Part shown: positions 35,565-43,949 of the stretch, piece by piece
Layout: every line of letters begins with the position of its first letter
Position numbering within the stretch: the stretch's first letter is position 1
Assembly: GCF_947487915.1 (NCBI RefSeq)
Contig: NZ_CANKYH010000001.1
Span: 310,001-374,000 of the forward strand
Direction: 5' to 3'
Origin: an uncultured Serinicoccus sp.
GTDB lineage: Bacteria; Actinomycetota; Actinomycetes; Actinomycetales; Dermatophilaceae
Length of the DNA: 64,000 nucleotides
Position numbers and translations under genes: made by a program
Notes under the pieces: generated by a model
The model's input: the letters and a program-made list of their open reading frames with translations, nothing else
What the model was told of the DNA's origin: nothing
Databases searched by the model: none

Positions 35565-36438
35565 CAATTGCGTCGACGAGGTCAGACGCCGGGTGCAGCA
35601 GGCCACCACCGGGCACCGCGGCCGCAAGGGCGACCCGCTCTACGGGATCCAGACCATCCTGCGCGCCGGGGAGGAGAACCTCACCGCCAAGCAGCGCGCT
35701 CGGATCGAGCGGGCGATCGCCGCCCGCGCCGAGCACGAGGTGGTCGATTTGGCATGGCAGTGCGCCCAGCAGCTGCGCGCCGCGTACAAGCAGGTCGACA
35801 AGACTGCGGGACGCGCGATCGCCGAGCGCATCGTCGCGACCTTCCCCTCCTGCCCGATCCCCGAGATCGCGCGCCTCGGCCGGACCCTGCGGAAGTGGAA
35901 AGAGGCCTTCCTGGCCTACTTCGACACCGGCGCCACGAACGGCGGCACCGAGGCGATCAACGGCCCGATCGAGTTGCATCGCCGACTCGCCCGAGGCTCC
36001 AAGAACCGGTCCAACTACAGGCTCCGCATGCTCCTCATTGGCGGAGGACTCAACCTATGACCCCCACCGCAACCGGGAAGAGCCTCGATGAGCGCTGTCA
36101 CCCGCCCCGGGTGAATCCGCTCGATCAGCAGGGCGGTGGACTCGTCCTCCAGGCCCAGAAGTCCTGCCGTACCGTCATCCATGCTCGTGGCCTCGTCGCT
36201 GTCGGTGGTGAGAGACCAACAGCACGTCGGGGCCACGAGCCCGATCACCTACCGGGCGCCCCGCTCAACTAAAAAGAGCCAAATCAGGTCGTCGACTTCG
36301 TCGCTAAGGCGAGCACAAGAACCTTTATCGCCAATTTGTTTGCCGAAACTCCGGACCGCTTTGTGCAAGTAGAAGAAAATCCTTTCGGTGTTCATGTGGA
36401 GCGCTAATTATGCTGCGAATGACGAACGCTGTCCAGCG

Positions 36439-36966
36439 CTAGAGGAGAAGACCTACTACTACGGAGATCACAGCGGAGAAGAAGCAACCCACCATGAAAA
36501 TCAGCCAATCCCTGCGCCTGTCTGACCGACCCCTCAGATCAAGGTCTTCCCGAATCAGATTGGCAAATATCTCGGCTGCTTTTGGGTCGGCATCCTGCAG
36601 TGCGGAAACGCGCTGCTTCAGCTTCGCCTCTTCATCCGACAATTCTTTCAAAGAATTTTGCAGATGCTGGATCCGCCGCTGTCGCTCGCGCGCCTCGCTC
36701 TCGATCTCCTCAATCAAAGCCGTTGCGTCACCTCCAGCTCGCGCCAGGCGCAGCAATGCACTATCTAGCTCCGCGCCTCTGTCTGGTCGTTGACTAGCTT
36801 GATGCTTGTCGGTTCCCCGCGTAGGCGGCTCAGTCCCAAAAAGCGCGCGGTAGAACGATTCAGATATCAACGTGACAGCGTCAAGGAACACCCGGCCGAT
36901 GGGGCCGTAGGCATCAAAGATGACCTTCCCCACGGTCCTCGAGACTTCGATAATCATATTGGCCAC
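36439..36966 (-). CDS. Hypothetical coiled-coil protein with C-terminal membrane anchor
   Basis: This 175-aa protein is read from GTG 36966; an in-frame ATG lies three codons on. A central heptad-rich coiled coil covers about residues 75-130 (IEEIESEARERQRRIQHLQ, LSDEEAKLKQRVSAL). A single C-terminal membrane helix (DWLIFMVGCFFSAVISVVVGLLL) closes the protein, so it would be tail-anchored. No family is recognised. Its AT-richer codon use is unlike the core chromosome. It lies between the ISL3 nest and a second ISL3 copy. Confidence 0.65.
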   Translation of the reverse strand: MANMIIEVSRTVGKVIFDAYGPIGRVFLDAVTLISESFYRALFGTEPPTRGTDKHQASQRPDRGAELDSALLRLARAGGDATALIEEIESEARERQRRIQHLQNSLKELSDEEAKLKQRVSALQDADPKAAEIFANLIREDLDLRGRSDRRRDWLIFMVGCFFSAVISVVVGLLL

Positions 36967-36997
36967 GCCACATCGTATCAGCGGTCGTCAACGCGGG

Positions 36998-37011
36998 CTT
37001 GCATATGCAAG
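36998..37011. promoter_or_regulatory. Perfect 14-bp palindrome CTTGCATATGCAAG
   Basis: The 14-bp perfect dyad lies 32 bp upstream of the GTG of the 36439-36966 gene, where a repressor could act on that promoter. A related half site (AAGCAAG) follows 15-20 bp further. The regulator is unknown. Confidence 0.45.
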
Positions 37012-37136
37012 TGCGTCCTTCATAAGCAAGTTCAGCCAAGGCTGAGCTGTGGCAGAACTTCTACCCGAGAGAGGGGCGCGCGAGATGGCACGTGCAGTCG
37101 AGCTGGGGTCCGACGTCGCCGGTAAAGACGTTAACG

Positions 37137-37840
37137 GGCTCTTCGTCTTTGAGGGTGGGGTCATAGGTTCAGGCCCCCGATGAGGAGCATGCGGAGGCGG
37201 TAGTTCTCGAAGTTGGTCAGTCCTCGGGCGATCCGTCGGTGGAGCTCGATGAGGCCGTTGATGGCCTCGGTGCCGCCGTTGGTGGCGTCGGTGTCGAAGT
37301 AGGCCAGGAACGCTTCCTTCCACGTGCGCAGTGTCCGGCCGAGGCGGGCGATCTCGGGGATCGGGCAGGAGGGGAACGAGGCGACGATGCGCTCGGCGAT
37401 CTTGCGGCCCTCTGCCTTGTCGGCGTGCTTGTACGCGGCGCGCAGCTGCTGGGCGCACCGCCAGGTCAGGTCGACGACCTCGTGCTCGGGGCGGGCGGCG
37501 AACGCCCGCTCGATCTGGGCGCGCTGCTTGTCGGTCAGGTTCTCAGCGCCGGCGCGCAGGATGGTCTGAATCCCGTACAGCGGGTCGCCTTTGCGGCCGC
37601 GGTGGCCGGTGTGTCCTGTTGCACCCGCCGGCGCACCTCGTCCACGCACTTCGTGCCCAGGGCGACGACGTGGAAGGCGTCCAGGACCGCGGTGGCGTCG
37701 GCGAGCTCATCGTCGATGGCGCTCTTGTACCCCTGGAACGGGTCCAGGGTGGCCACGTCGACACCGTTGGTGAACTCCTGCCCGCGGGCCTCGAGCCAGT
37801 CGGCGTAGGCGGCTCACCCCACCCTCAAAGACGAAGAGCC
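37137..37840 (-). mobile_element. Internally deleted ISL3-family element ('B'), 704 bp, with complete ends
   Basis: Both termini are GGCTCTTCGTCTTTGAGGGT and further, matching perfectly for about 25 bp in inverted orientation. The 8-bp palindromic target CGTTAACG flanks both sides (37129-37136 and 37841-37848). The element is related to A but lacks the first half of its transposase gene: it is 781 bp shorter than A. It splits the small gene described at 37085. Confidence 0.93.
37161..37812 (-). pseudogene. Truncated, frameshifted ISL3 transposase of element B
   Basis: Only the C-terminal half is left, beginning with AYADWLEARGQEFTNGVDVATLDPF next to the right terminus. After VRRRVQQD a one-base deletion near 37614 shifts the frame; the shifted frame (GHRGRKGDPLYGIQTIL to YRLRMLLIGGLNL) then matches element A over its full remaining length with roughly 80-85% identity by eye. 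It cannot encode a functional transposase. Confidence 0.9.
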
Positions 37841-38206
37841 CGTTAACGAGGCTGACTCTGTCAAGAAGTTGGTTTGCTCCCAGCCAAGCGTGGACGAGCC
37901 CAAGCAACTGGACATCCTCCTCGGAGAGGTGGACAGCCTCAGCCCTGCGGACAACCTCGTGGTGATCTAGGTCGGCAGCAACGGCAACCGTCGAGACATC
38001 GTCGTCACGCGCGCGGACTTCAAAAAGCTGGTCCCCGACGACGTAGTCAAGAACGCACCCGGCGCCCGAGGCCGCGGGAAGGGCTTCAGCATCAAGTAAC
38101 ACGAGCAGGTGATCGCGCACCTACCCCGCACGGGCTTGTGGCTCTCAATCGCCCGCTAGTGTCACCACTTCGCACTCACACTTGCGGGCCATTCCAATGT
38201 GTGAGG

Positions 38207-38551
38207 ATGCGTCGCATGGATGATGAGGTAACTAAGCCGCCGTCATGGGCGGACAGACCTAGCTTCGTGCGTGACGTACTCGTGCAGGCGGCGGGCACTC
38301 TTCTAGCGGCCAGCGTGGCGTGGCTGTGGGCCATAGCGGCCGGATACGTGAGCAAGCCCGAGGGCCAGCGAACCGTTGTCATCGGGGTCATGACTCTTCC
38401 GCCGCTCATCGCCTTGTCTGGTGGCTTGATAATTGCCGGCGGCCTGCGGAGGTTGCCCTCCTTGGCCAGGTACGTCTTATTTGCAATGTTTTTCTTTGGG
38501 GCAATGGCGACGTTCGGGGTGTACGTCTTTGTGGTCATGGACTGGTTCTGA
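38207..38551 (+). CDS. Small three-helix membrane protein
   Basis: This ~114-aa protein is read from ATG 38207; a second ATG three codons on is also possible. After a short polar N-terminus (VTKPPSWADRPSF) there are three hydrophobic segments: VLVQAAGTLLAASVAWLWAIAAGY, VVIGVMTLPPLIALSGGLII and YVLFAMFFFGAMATFGVYVF. The last ends three residues before the stop (MDWF). No family is recognised. Neighbours are an IS element and a recombinase, so it belongs to the mobile part of the island. Confidence 0.7.
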   Translation: MRRMDDEVTKPPSWADRPSFVRDVLVQAAGTLLAASVAWLWAIAAGYVSKPEGQRTVVIGVMTLPPLIALSGGLIIAGGLRRLPSLARYVLFAMFFFGAMATFGVYVFVVMDWF

Positions 38552-38756
38552 GCCATAGTGCCCGCCCTGTTCCCTAGGATCCAGAGATAGTGGACAAGCC
38601 AGCTGAGTGTGCTGCACGCACGGTGACAGGTGCGTCTCACCGCCGCGACCGGACACTGGGCCTGGGGTCGGCGTAGCGTCGTGGGAGTCGACAGCCTCGT
38701 CGGGCTGGCGGCGGGCACCGACTTGGCCCGGACCCAGGTCGCCGCAGGAGGCGACC

Positions 38757-39680
38757 ATGTCCACCACGACCAGCTCCACGGCGGCACTGCCGTTCCAACC
38801 GTCCTCGATGAGCCCCGCACAGCTTGCGGCTGTCTCGTTCTTGGCCCGCTACTCCGGAGCCACCCACGCCTTGTACCGGACCCAACTGGGCCGCTGGTTC
38901 GCCTGGTGCGAGGGCAACGGGCTAAATCCTCTGGTCGGGATCCAGCGGGCCCATGTGGAGCTCTACATCCGGGAGCTTGGAGAAGCGGGCTTGGCGGACT
39001 CCTCTGTGAACACGATGATGCACGCCGTCCGGGGCTATTTCCGGTTCGCGCACATCGACGGCATCATCGCGGCCGACCCGGCCGTGTATGCCCGGCTTCC
39101 GAAGGTCCACCGGGACGAGTCCCGCACCCAGGGCTTGGACCGTTTGGAGCTGATCCGCTTCCTCCAGGTCGCCCAGACGATCACCGTCCACCACGGCGCG
39201 CTGGCCTACCTGCTAGGGATCAACGCGCTGCGCGCCTCTGAGGCCGCAGCCGTTCGCATCGAGGACTACACCGGCGTGCTGCGGGGCCACCGGGTGCTGC
39301 ACCTGGTCGGCAAGGGCAACAAGCCGGCCACGATGCCGCTGACGGTCCCCGTGCTGCGGGTCCTGGAGGCCTGCCGCGGTGAGCGCACCACCGGGCGACT
39401 AGTGCTGCGCCCGGTCTCTGGGAGACCGATCGACCGTCGTGACGTCTACCGGATGGTGCAGCGCATCGCGAAGACCGCGCGGATCCCCCGGCACATCAGC
39501 CCCCACTCGCTACGCCACGCCGCCATCACGAACGCCCTAGACGCCGGCGTGCCACTGCGCGACGTCCAGATCCTCGCCCGTCATGCTGATCCCAGGACCA
39601 CCGAGCACTACGACCGGGCCCGCGGCAACCTCGACCGCCACGGCGTCCACTTCCTCACCGCCTACGTCGCCGGCGTCTGA
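38757..39680 (+). CDS. Tyrosine recombinase/integrase
   Basis: This 307-aa XerC/D-like site-specific recombinase has an N-terminal SAM-like core-binding domain (YRTQLGRWFAWCEGNGL, HVELYIRELGEAG). The C-terminal catalytic domain has Arg in GINALRASEAAAV, HSLRH for His-x-x-Arg, a His in LARHADPRTTEHYDR and the nucleophile Tyr in the same motif. The ATG at 38757 has the ideal site GCAGGAGGCGACC. It could mobilise the island or a neighbouring cassette, but no att sites were recognised. It lies directly upstream of the QatABCD genes. Confidence 0.92.
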   Translation: MSTTTSSTAALPFQPSSMSPAQLAAVSFLARYSGATHALYRTQLGRWFAWCEGNGLNPLVGIQRAHVELYIRELGEAGLADSSVNTMMHAVRGYFRFAHIDGIIAADPAVYARLPKVHRDESRTQGLDRLELIRFLQVAQTITVHHGALAYLLGINALRASEAAAVRIEDYTGVLRGHRVLHLVGKGNKPATMPLTVPVLRVLEACRGERTTGRLVLRPVSGRPIDRRDVYRMVQRIAKTARIPRHISPHSLRHAAITNALDAGVPLRDVQILARHADPRTTEHYDRARGNLDRHGVHFLTAYVAGV

Positions 39681-40013
39681 ACCTGTCCGTTGCCCACGGC
39701 TGGCGTCAGTTCCGCCCAGTATTGGCTACAGCGAGTCGCGCATCTCGGCAGAGAGGGGCGACAGTCGCACCTGAGTTGGCTCCGGCGGCAGCGCTTACCC
39801 TCTATACGCAACCAGGAACGCGAAGCGCGACGGTCGGATCGCCCCACAGCGATCGGTCGCACCGGAACATGACGGCCGGGTCCTTTGACTTGCCATAACC
39901 TGGACTCTTGGGCGTTCGGCACGGCGCGCCTCCCTCCACGGTGCCACTGCGGGGGATACTTTTAGGCTAAGAGAGGACTCACTTGCCGGACTCAGGAGGG
40001 GGGCCAACGCACC
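39681..40013. other. 333-bp gap before qatA, probable promoter region
   Basis: No open frame with a ribosome-binding site is present. A partial inverted repeat GATCGC-N6-GCGATC lies near 39838-39856. A TTGACT at about 39892 is a possible -35 box, but no convincing -10 box lies at the right distance. The last 30 bp contain CAGGAGGGG before the ATG of qatA. Confidence 0.4.
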
Positions 40014-41885
40014 ATGTGGCCCGACAACGAGACCGATCGAGACTTCCTCAACTTCGAAGGCGTAGCGGACACGATCGCCGAGATGATCGTCGGCGCGGAT
40101 GGCCGGCCCGTTTCCATCGGGGTCTCAGGCGACTGGGGCGTGGGCAAGTCGTCGATGATCAAGCTGACGAAGGCATCGTTAAGCAAGCATCAACCCGAGA
40201 GCGCTCCGGAAAAGTACCTCTTCGTAGAGTTCAACGCTTGGCTCTATCAGGGCTACGACGATGCCCGAGCCGCACTCCTGGATGTCATTGCGAGCAAACT
40301 TGCTGCTGAGGCTGCCGAGAGGGAGTCGGGAGTTGATAAGGCCCGAGAGTTCCTGGGGCGCGTCAAGTGGTTTCGTCTGGCGAAACTGTTCGCGTTGCCG
40401 GCGGCGGCGGTCGCCTTGGGCCTTCCTCCGGTCGGCCTCCCTGCAGAAGTTGCCGGCCTCGTCAAGGACGGAGCAGCGGGCGAGATCGATGAGCAGGGGT
40501 TGGAGAGAGCCGGTGCCGCTGCGTCGACAGTTGCAACGGCAGGGCGCGCTTTGCTGGACCCGCAGAAGGAGTACTCGCCTCCGAAGGAGATTCAGGCGCT
40601 TCGAGATTCTTTCGAGGACGCGCTAGGAGAAATCGGGGTCACACTAGTCGTTCTCATTGATGACCTCGATCGATGCCTGCCCGATACTACAATATCCACG
40701 CTCGAAGCGATTCGGTTGTTCTTGTTCCTCAAGAACACAGCTTTCGTAATCGCCGCTGACGACAACATGATCAAACACGCGGTAAAGAAGCACTTCGGCG
40801 AACTCAACGACGACACGCTAGTCACCAACTACTTCGACAAGCTCATTCAGGTTCCGATTCGAGTCCCCGCCCTCGGCACGCAAGAGGTGAGGGCCTATAT
40901 GATGATGCTCTTCATCGAGAACAGCGCACTCGATGCCGGGCAAAAAGATGCCTTGCGGAGAGCAATTGCTTCCCAGCTCCGGGATTCTTGGAAGGGAAAG
41001 CGGGTCGACAAGAACTACATTTCCAGTTTCGGCGTAGAACTGCCGGCTGCCCTCGTCGCGCGGCTAGATACGGCTGAACGCCTCGCCCCGCTCATGACGA
41101 CCTCTAACCGAATCTCCGGTAACCCTCGACTCATCAAGCGCTTCCTTAACGCGCTTTCAATTCGGATGACAATATCGGCAGCCCAAAGCGTTGGCGTGGA
41201 CGAAGCCGTGCTAGCGAAGTTGCTCCTGTTCGAGCGCCTCGCGCCCAAGACCGCTTACGCGGCGCTCACGTCCGCTGTTAACGCCGACCCAGATGGAAAG
41301 CCACGGCTTCTCGCAGATTGGGAAGAGGCTGCGCTAGCCGGACAAAGGTATGAGCTCACGGGAGCGTGGGATGACGCGTTCATCCGCGAATGGCTCGCAC
41401 TCCCTCCAGTCCTCGCCGACGAAGACCTTCGAGGAGCCCTGTATGTGGGACGTGAACAAGCCCCACTGATCACTTCGGCAGACCGACTCTCGTCTGAGGC
41501 TGCCGCCTTGCTCACAGCGCTGCTGGAGAGTCCTGAGGAAGCCGAGGCGCTAGAGAGTGACTTGCGAGGTCTCCAGCGAACGGAGATTGGCATCATTATG
41601 GAACGCCTGCTTGCCCGCGCACGGCAGGAACAGGCATGGGGCGTTCCGGCGATCCTGCAAGCCTGCATTTCTGTCGCCAATGCTGACGAGTCACAGGGCA
41701 CCACGATTGCCGGCTTCCTCATCGAGCGTCCGGGTGGACAGATCGAGCCCAGTATCGTTCCCAAGATTGCGTCACTACCGTGGGCTTCCGACGTGCTTGC
41801 GCACTGGAAAGGTTCGCCAGGCGTCGCAGGCCCTGTAAAGAGGATCATCGACAGTCAGGGCCAGAATGGGAACCTCGCAGAGTAG
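40014..41885 (+). CDS. qatA: QatA: KAP-family P-loop NTPase of the QatABCD defence system
   Basis: This 623-aa KAP-type STAND/AAA-like ATPase has the Walker A GDWGVGKS at residues 39-46. A hydrophobic insertion (about 125-150, KLFALPAAAVALGLPP) follows, as in membrane-linked KAP proteins. The Walker B is VLIDDLDRCLPD near 210-222, and FVIAADDNMIKHAV follows. The C-terminal half is helical. A CAGGAGGGG site precedes the ATG. The stop overlaps qatB by 20 bp. In the experimentally described QatABCD systems all four genes act together against phages; the trigger and mechanism are not settled. The identification rests on the KAP, QueC-like and TatD-like gene order. Confidence 0.92.
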   Translation: MWPDNETDRDFLNFEGVADTIAEMIVGADGRPVSIGVSGDWGVGKSSMIKLTKASLSKHQPESAPEKYLFVEFNAWLYQGYDDARAALLDVIASKLAAEAAERESGVDKAREFLGRVKWFRLAKLFALPAAAVALGLPPVGLPAEVAGLVKDGAAGEIDEQGLERAGAAASTVATAGRALLDPQKEYSPPKEIQALRDSFEDALGEIGVTLVVLIDDLDRCLPDTTISTLEAIRLFLFLKNTAFVIAADDNMIKHAVKKHFGELNDDTLVTNYFDKLIQVPIRVPALGTQEVRAYMMMLFIENSALDAGQKDALRRAIASQLRDSWKGKRVDKNYISSFGVELPAALVARLDTAERLAPLMTTSNRISGNPRLIKRFLNALSIRMTISAAQSVGVDEAVLAKLLLFERLAPKTAYAALTSAVNADPDGKPRLLADWEEAALAGQRYELTGAWDDAFIREWLALPPVLADEDLRGALYVGREQAPLITSADRLSSEAAALLTALLESPEEAEALESDLRGLQRTEIGIIMERLLARARQEQAWGVPAILQACISVANADESQGTTIAGFLIERPGGQIEPSIVPKIASLPWASDVLAHWKGSPGVAGPVKRIIDSQGQNGNLAE

Positions 41886-42675
41886 CAGTGGGCCGGGGGC
41901 AGGAGTCCCGCTGGTACCACCTTGGGCCGATGACATCGACCCGAATGAACCACCGGACGGGGGCTCGCCTCCTGAAGGCGAGGACGTGCCAAAGCCCGGG
42001 GCCTTGGCGCCTCGCGCCCGCTTCCGCGACGCTCGACGAGGACTCGGCCGCTTCGCTCAGTCGGGTGATAACCGCTACCTGCGTCGGACGCTGGGCCACT
42101 ACGTGAGAACCGGTTACGGCGGCAGTGCAACAATGAGCCGTCGCGTGGGCGGCGTCGCGGCAACCGCCGGGCGCTTGAACGGCGTACTCCAGTCAGGGCG
42201 CTCACCCGATGGCAGCGCGCTCCGGGACGCAGCTCTTGCGAGCGGTAACGATGTCAATGTGGTCTTGGACGCCATCGTCGAAGCTGCGAGCCCCGCTGAC
42301 GGAACGCAAGACAGGGAGTCTTCTCGACACGCGGTTCGTGACGCCCTCACCGACCTCTTGGTGCGCTTCCCTGATGCTGATCTACTCGCGCTCACCAACG
42401 CGCAACGAGAGTTCGTCATCGAGCGATACGCGGCGCTCGACGTCTACGGTCGATTCTGTCTGGACCTCAAGAAGACCATCATGGATAAGGCGCCCGACCC
42501 GGCGACAGCCCTACGTCGTCTGAGGCAGGTACGGGAGTTCATCAGCCAGCAAGTCGCTGCGGCGTTCAGAACTGTCCGCGAACGGGGCGCCCCGGCGACG
42601 ACAGCAAACGTGGCGCGTCTCACCGCACAAGCGCTCCGCGAGACGCTCAATGTGTTCGAGGAGTACACGGCATGA
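41866..42675 (+). CDS. qatB: QatB of the QatABCD defence system
   Basis: This 269-aa protein starts at an ATG 20 bp inside qatA. The first ~50 residues are Pro/Gly/Asp-rich and disordered (DIDPNEPPDGGSPPEGEDV). The rest is predominantly helical (RFAQSGDNRYLRRTLGHYVRTG, LLALTNAQREFVIERYAALDVYGRF). There is no recognisable catalytic motif, which matches QatB being the uncharacterised member of the system. The assignment depends on position between the KAP ATPase and the QueC-like gene. The stop overlaps qatC by 4 bp (ATGA). Confidence 0.85.
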   Translation: MGTSQSSSGPGAGVPLVPPWADDIDPNEPPDGGSPPEGEDVPKPGALAPRARFRDARRGLGRFAQSGDNRYLRRTLGHYVRTGYGGSATMSRRVGGVAATAGRLNGVLQSGRSPDGSALRDAALASGNDVNVVLDAIVEAASPADGTQDRESSRHAVRDALTDLLVRFPDADLLALTNAQREFVIERYAALDVYGRFCLDLKKTIMDKAPDPATALRRLRQVREFISQQVAAAFRTVRERGAPATTANVARLTAQALRETLNVFEEYTA

Positions 42676-43949
42676 GATACGTCAGCGGTCCAACCTCAGC
42701 GCTCACGAAGGTCGATGAGACATCTACCCCCGTTGTGCTTTTTGGTCGAGCGACATCGAACGACGTGGCGAGCGCGGGTGGGTCAGCTGCGGTCACCGTG
42801 CGGCGACAGAAGCTAGTTCCCGACTCCGCTGCGTGGGACCTGTTGGCGATCGCACTCTCGGTTGTTGTCGCCGACGGGGCGACGAAGCGAGACACCAGCT
42901 CGGATGGATGGACTCGGGAGCTCGATCTCAACGTCGCCCTCCACGACTCAGCGCGCTGGGAACCGTTCGCCTCCTCGTTGTCGTCGGCACTCGCGTTCCT
43001 CACCACCGACCGGTGGCAAGTCACATTCCGAGAAGGAGGTACGGTCCCGAAGCCCCCCAAGAAGCCGCGCTATCCCGATACCGATGCAGTCGTGCTGCTA
43101 TCGGGAGGGTTGGATTCATTGATCGGCGCCATCGATCTCGCCGTGAACGGCCGGCAACTCTTCGCTGTGAGTCAAACAGTGCGCGGAGACGCCGAAAAGC
43201 AGAATCGATTTGCGCGTATCATTGGCGGCGGCCTCGAGCACCTACAGGTCAATCACAATGCGAGCACTAGACGCGGGCTTAAAGAGACGTCACAGCGCTC
43301 GCGTTCGCTGATCTTTCTCGCCTTCGCTGTTCTGGCTGCCACCTCAACAGAACGATATCGCAACGGGGAGGCCGTTCCGCTATATGCCTGCGAGAACGGG
43401 TTCATTGCGATCAATCCTCCGCTTACTATCGCGCGAATTGGGAGTCTCAGTACCCGCACCGCACATCCAGATTTCCTCGGTCGGATGCAGGAGATTTTCG
43501 ATGGGGTGGGACTGCGGATCAACATCTTGAACCCGTACGCGGAAAAAACCAAGGGGGAGATGCTCCGCGAGTGTCTGGACCAACCGCTCCTGTCGACCGA
43601 AGCGTCGGTCTCCACCAGTTGTGGACGTTTTCAGCGGTTCAACTACAGACACTGCGGACGGTGTGTCCCCTGCCAGATTCGTCGAGCCGCCTTTATCGCC
43701 TGGGGTCGCAACGATCCCACGGAGTACGTATACGCCGACCTTGGTCGTCCCGACGAGGATCACGCTGCCTTCGACGATGTGCGTTCCGTGGGCCTCGCCC
43801 GGCTAGTTGTCGCCGAGGAAGGTTTCGACCGGTGGCTCGGCCCTACCCTTAGTTCGCCGCGGATCTCGAACCGAGCGGCGCTACGCGAGATGCTTCGGCG
43901 AGGGCTCGAAGAACTGGGTGCGCTGCACGGCAATTACGGTCTGGCGTGA
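42672..43949 (+). CDS. qatC: QatC: QueC-like enzyme of the QatABCD defence system
   Basis: This 425-aa protein has an N-terminal ~135-residue domain of unknown role. A PP-loop ATP pyrophosphatase domain follows with VVLLSGGLDSLIGAIDL (SGGxDS, about 142-150). Near the C-terminus is a four-Cys zinc site (SCGRFQRFNYRHCGRCVPCQIRR), as in 7-cyano-7-deazaguanine synthase QueC. Free-living QueC enzymes make the preQ0 nucleobase and are about 230 aa, so this is a longer, defence-specific relative. It might modify a nucleic acid or protein, but substrates are not known. It overlaps both neighbouring genes by 4 bp. Confidence 0.93.
   Translation: MRYVSGPTSALTKVDETSTPVVLFGRATSNDVASAGGSAAVTVRRQKLVPDSAAWDLLAIALSVVVADGATKRDTSSDGWTRELDLNVALHDSARWEPFASSLSSALAFLTTDRWQVTFREGGTVPKPPKKPRYPDTDAVVLLSGGLDSLIGAIDLAVNGRQLFAVSQTVRGDAEKQNRFARIIGGGLEHLQVNHNASTRRGLKETSQRSRSLIFLAFAVLAATSTERYRNGEAVPLYACENGFIAINPPLTIARIGSLSTRTAHPDFLGRMQEIFDGVGLRINILNPYAEKTKGEMLRECLDQPLLSTEASVSTSCGRFQRFNYRHCGRCVPCQIRRAAFIAWGRNDPTEYVYADLGRPDEDHAAFDDVRSVGLARLVVAEEGFDRWLGPTLSSPRISNRAALREMLRRGLEELGALHGNYGLA

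Larger units (their letters stand above)
33294..36060 (+). pseudogene. ISL3 transposase of element A, split by element C
   Basis: The transposase begins at ATG 33294 with CTNC and CPDCGVRASS zinc motifs. It then has HTH-like HATVHGLARQLGLGWDTVW, the catalytic-strand ASLGVDEHVWHH and DLVPGRSKKAYADWL. At GTN codons (34131-34140) it is broken by element C. It resumes at 35573 in the same frame (VDEVRRRVQQ) and ends at 36060 with TNGGTEAINGPIELHRRLARG. Both parts are intact, so clean excision of C would restore a protein of about 450 aa. Confidence 0.92.
33168..36084 (+). mobile_element. ISL3-family insertion sequence (middle IS, 'A'), interrupted by element C
   Basis: Left end GGCTCTTCCCAGTTGCGG and right end complement GGCTCTTCCCGGTTGCGG match at 17 of 18 positions. 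The 8-bp TCGATGAG is repeated exactly outside both ends (33160-33167 and 36085-36092), the duplication size typical of ISL3. Removing element C and its duplicated 8 bp leaves 1485 bp, a normal ISL3 length. It inserted into the transposase gene of element D. Confidence 0.92.
32690..36182 (-). pseudogene. ISL3 transposase remnant (element D), split by element A
   Basis: The N-terminus is read downward from ATG 36182 (MDDGTAGLLGLEDESTALLIE). It is cut at the TCGATGAG duplication and resumes at 33167 with the zinc-ribbon part VRTSEGACPGCGALTHRV. The frame then meets a TAG stop. Further down, frameshifted pieces match ISL3 (VSWHTAHKALIAAA, VLGIDETRARS). The C-terminal catalytic portion is missing. 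The join across element A restores a continuous ISL3 frame exactly. Confidence 0.8.
32580..36280 (-). mobile_element. Decayed ISL3-family element hosting two further insertions (outer IS, 'D')
   Basis: Both limits carry the ISL3-type terminus GGCTCTT (left GGCTCTTCGCG at 32580; right end complement GGCTCTTTTTAGT at 36280), but the arms diverge after 7 bp and no matching 8-bp target duplication flanks them. Boundaries are therefore provisional and the element has decayed or lost one end. It is split by element A at 33168-36084. Its own sequence totals about 780 bp, much less than a full ISL3 element. Confidence 0.6.
37085..38099 (+). pseudogene. Small gene split by an ISL3 element and carrying a TAG codon
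   Basis: An ATG at 37085 (after GAGAGAGGGG) opens a frame that runs 17 codons to the IS insertion. Removing the IS and one 8-bp copy restores it exactly: MARAVELGSDVAGKDVN then EADSVKKLVCSQPSVDEP. It reaches a TAG at 37968-37970, and the same frame continues for 42 sense codons to TAA at 38099, ending in ADFKKLVPDDVVKNAPG and GKGFSIK. Without the stop it would be a ~115-aa soluble protein. Function is unknown. Confidence 0.6.

Noticed and set aside
32580..36280. Target-site duplication for the outermost ISL3 element D
   Set aside because: The flanking 8-mers TAACGTCG and AAATCAGG do not match and the terminal repeats diverge after 7 bp. The element is reported as decayed with provisional ends.
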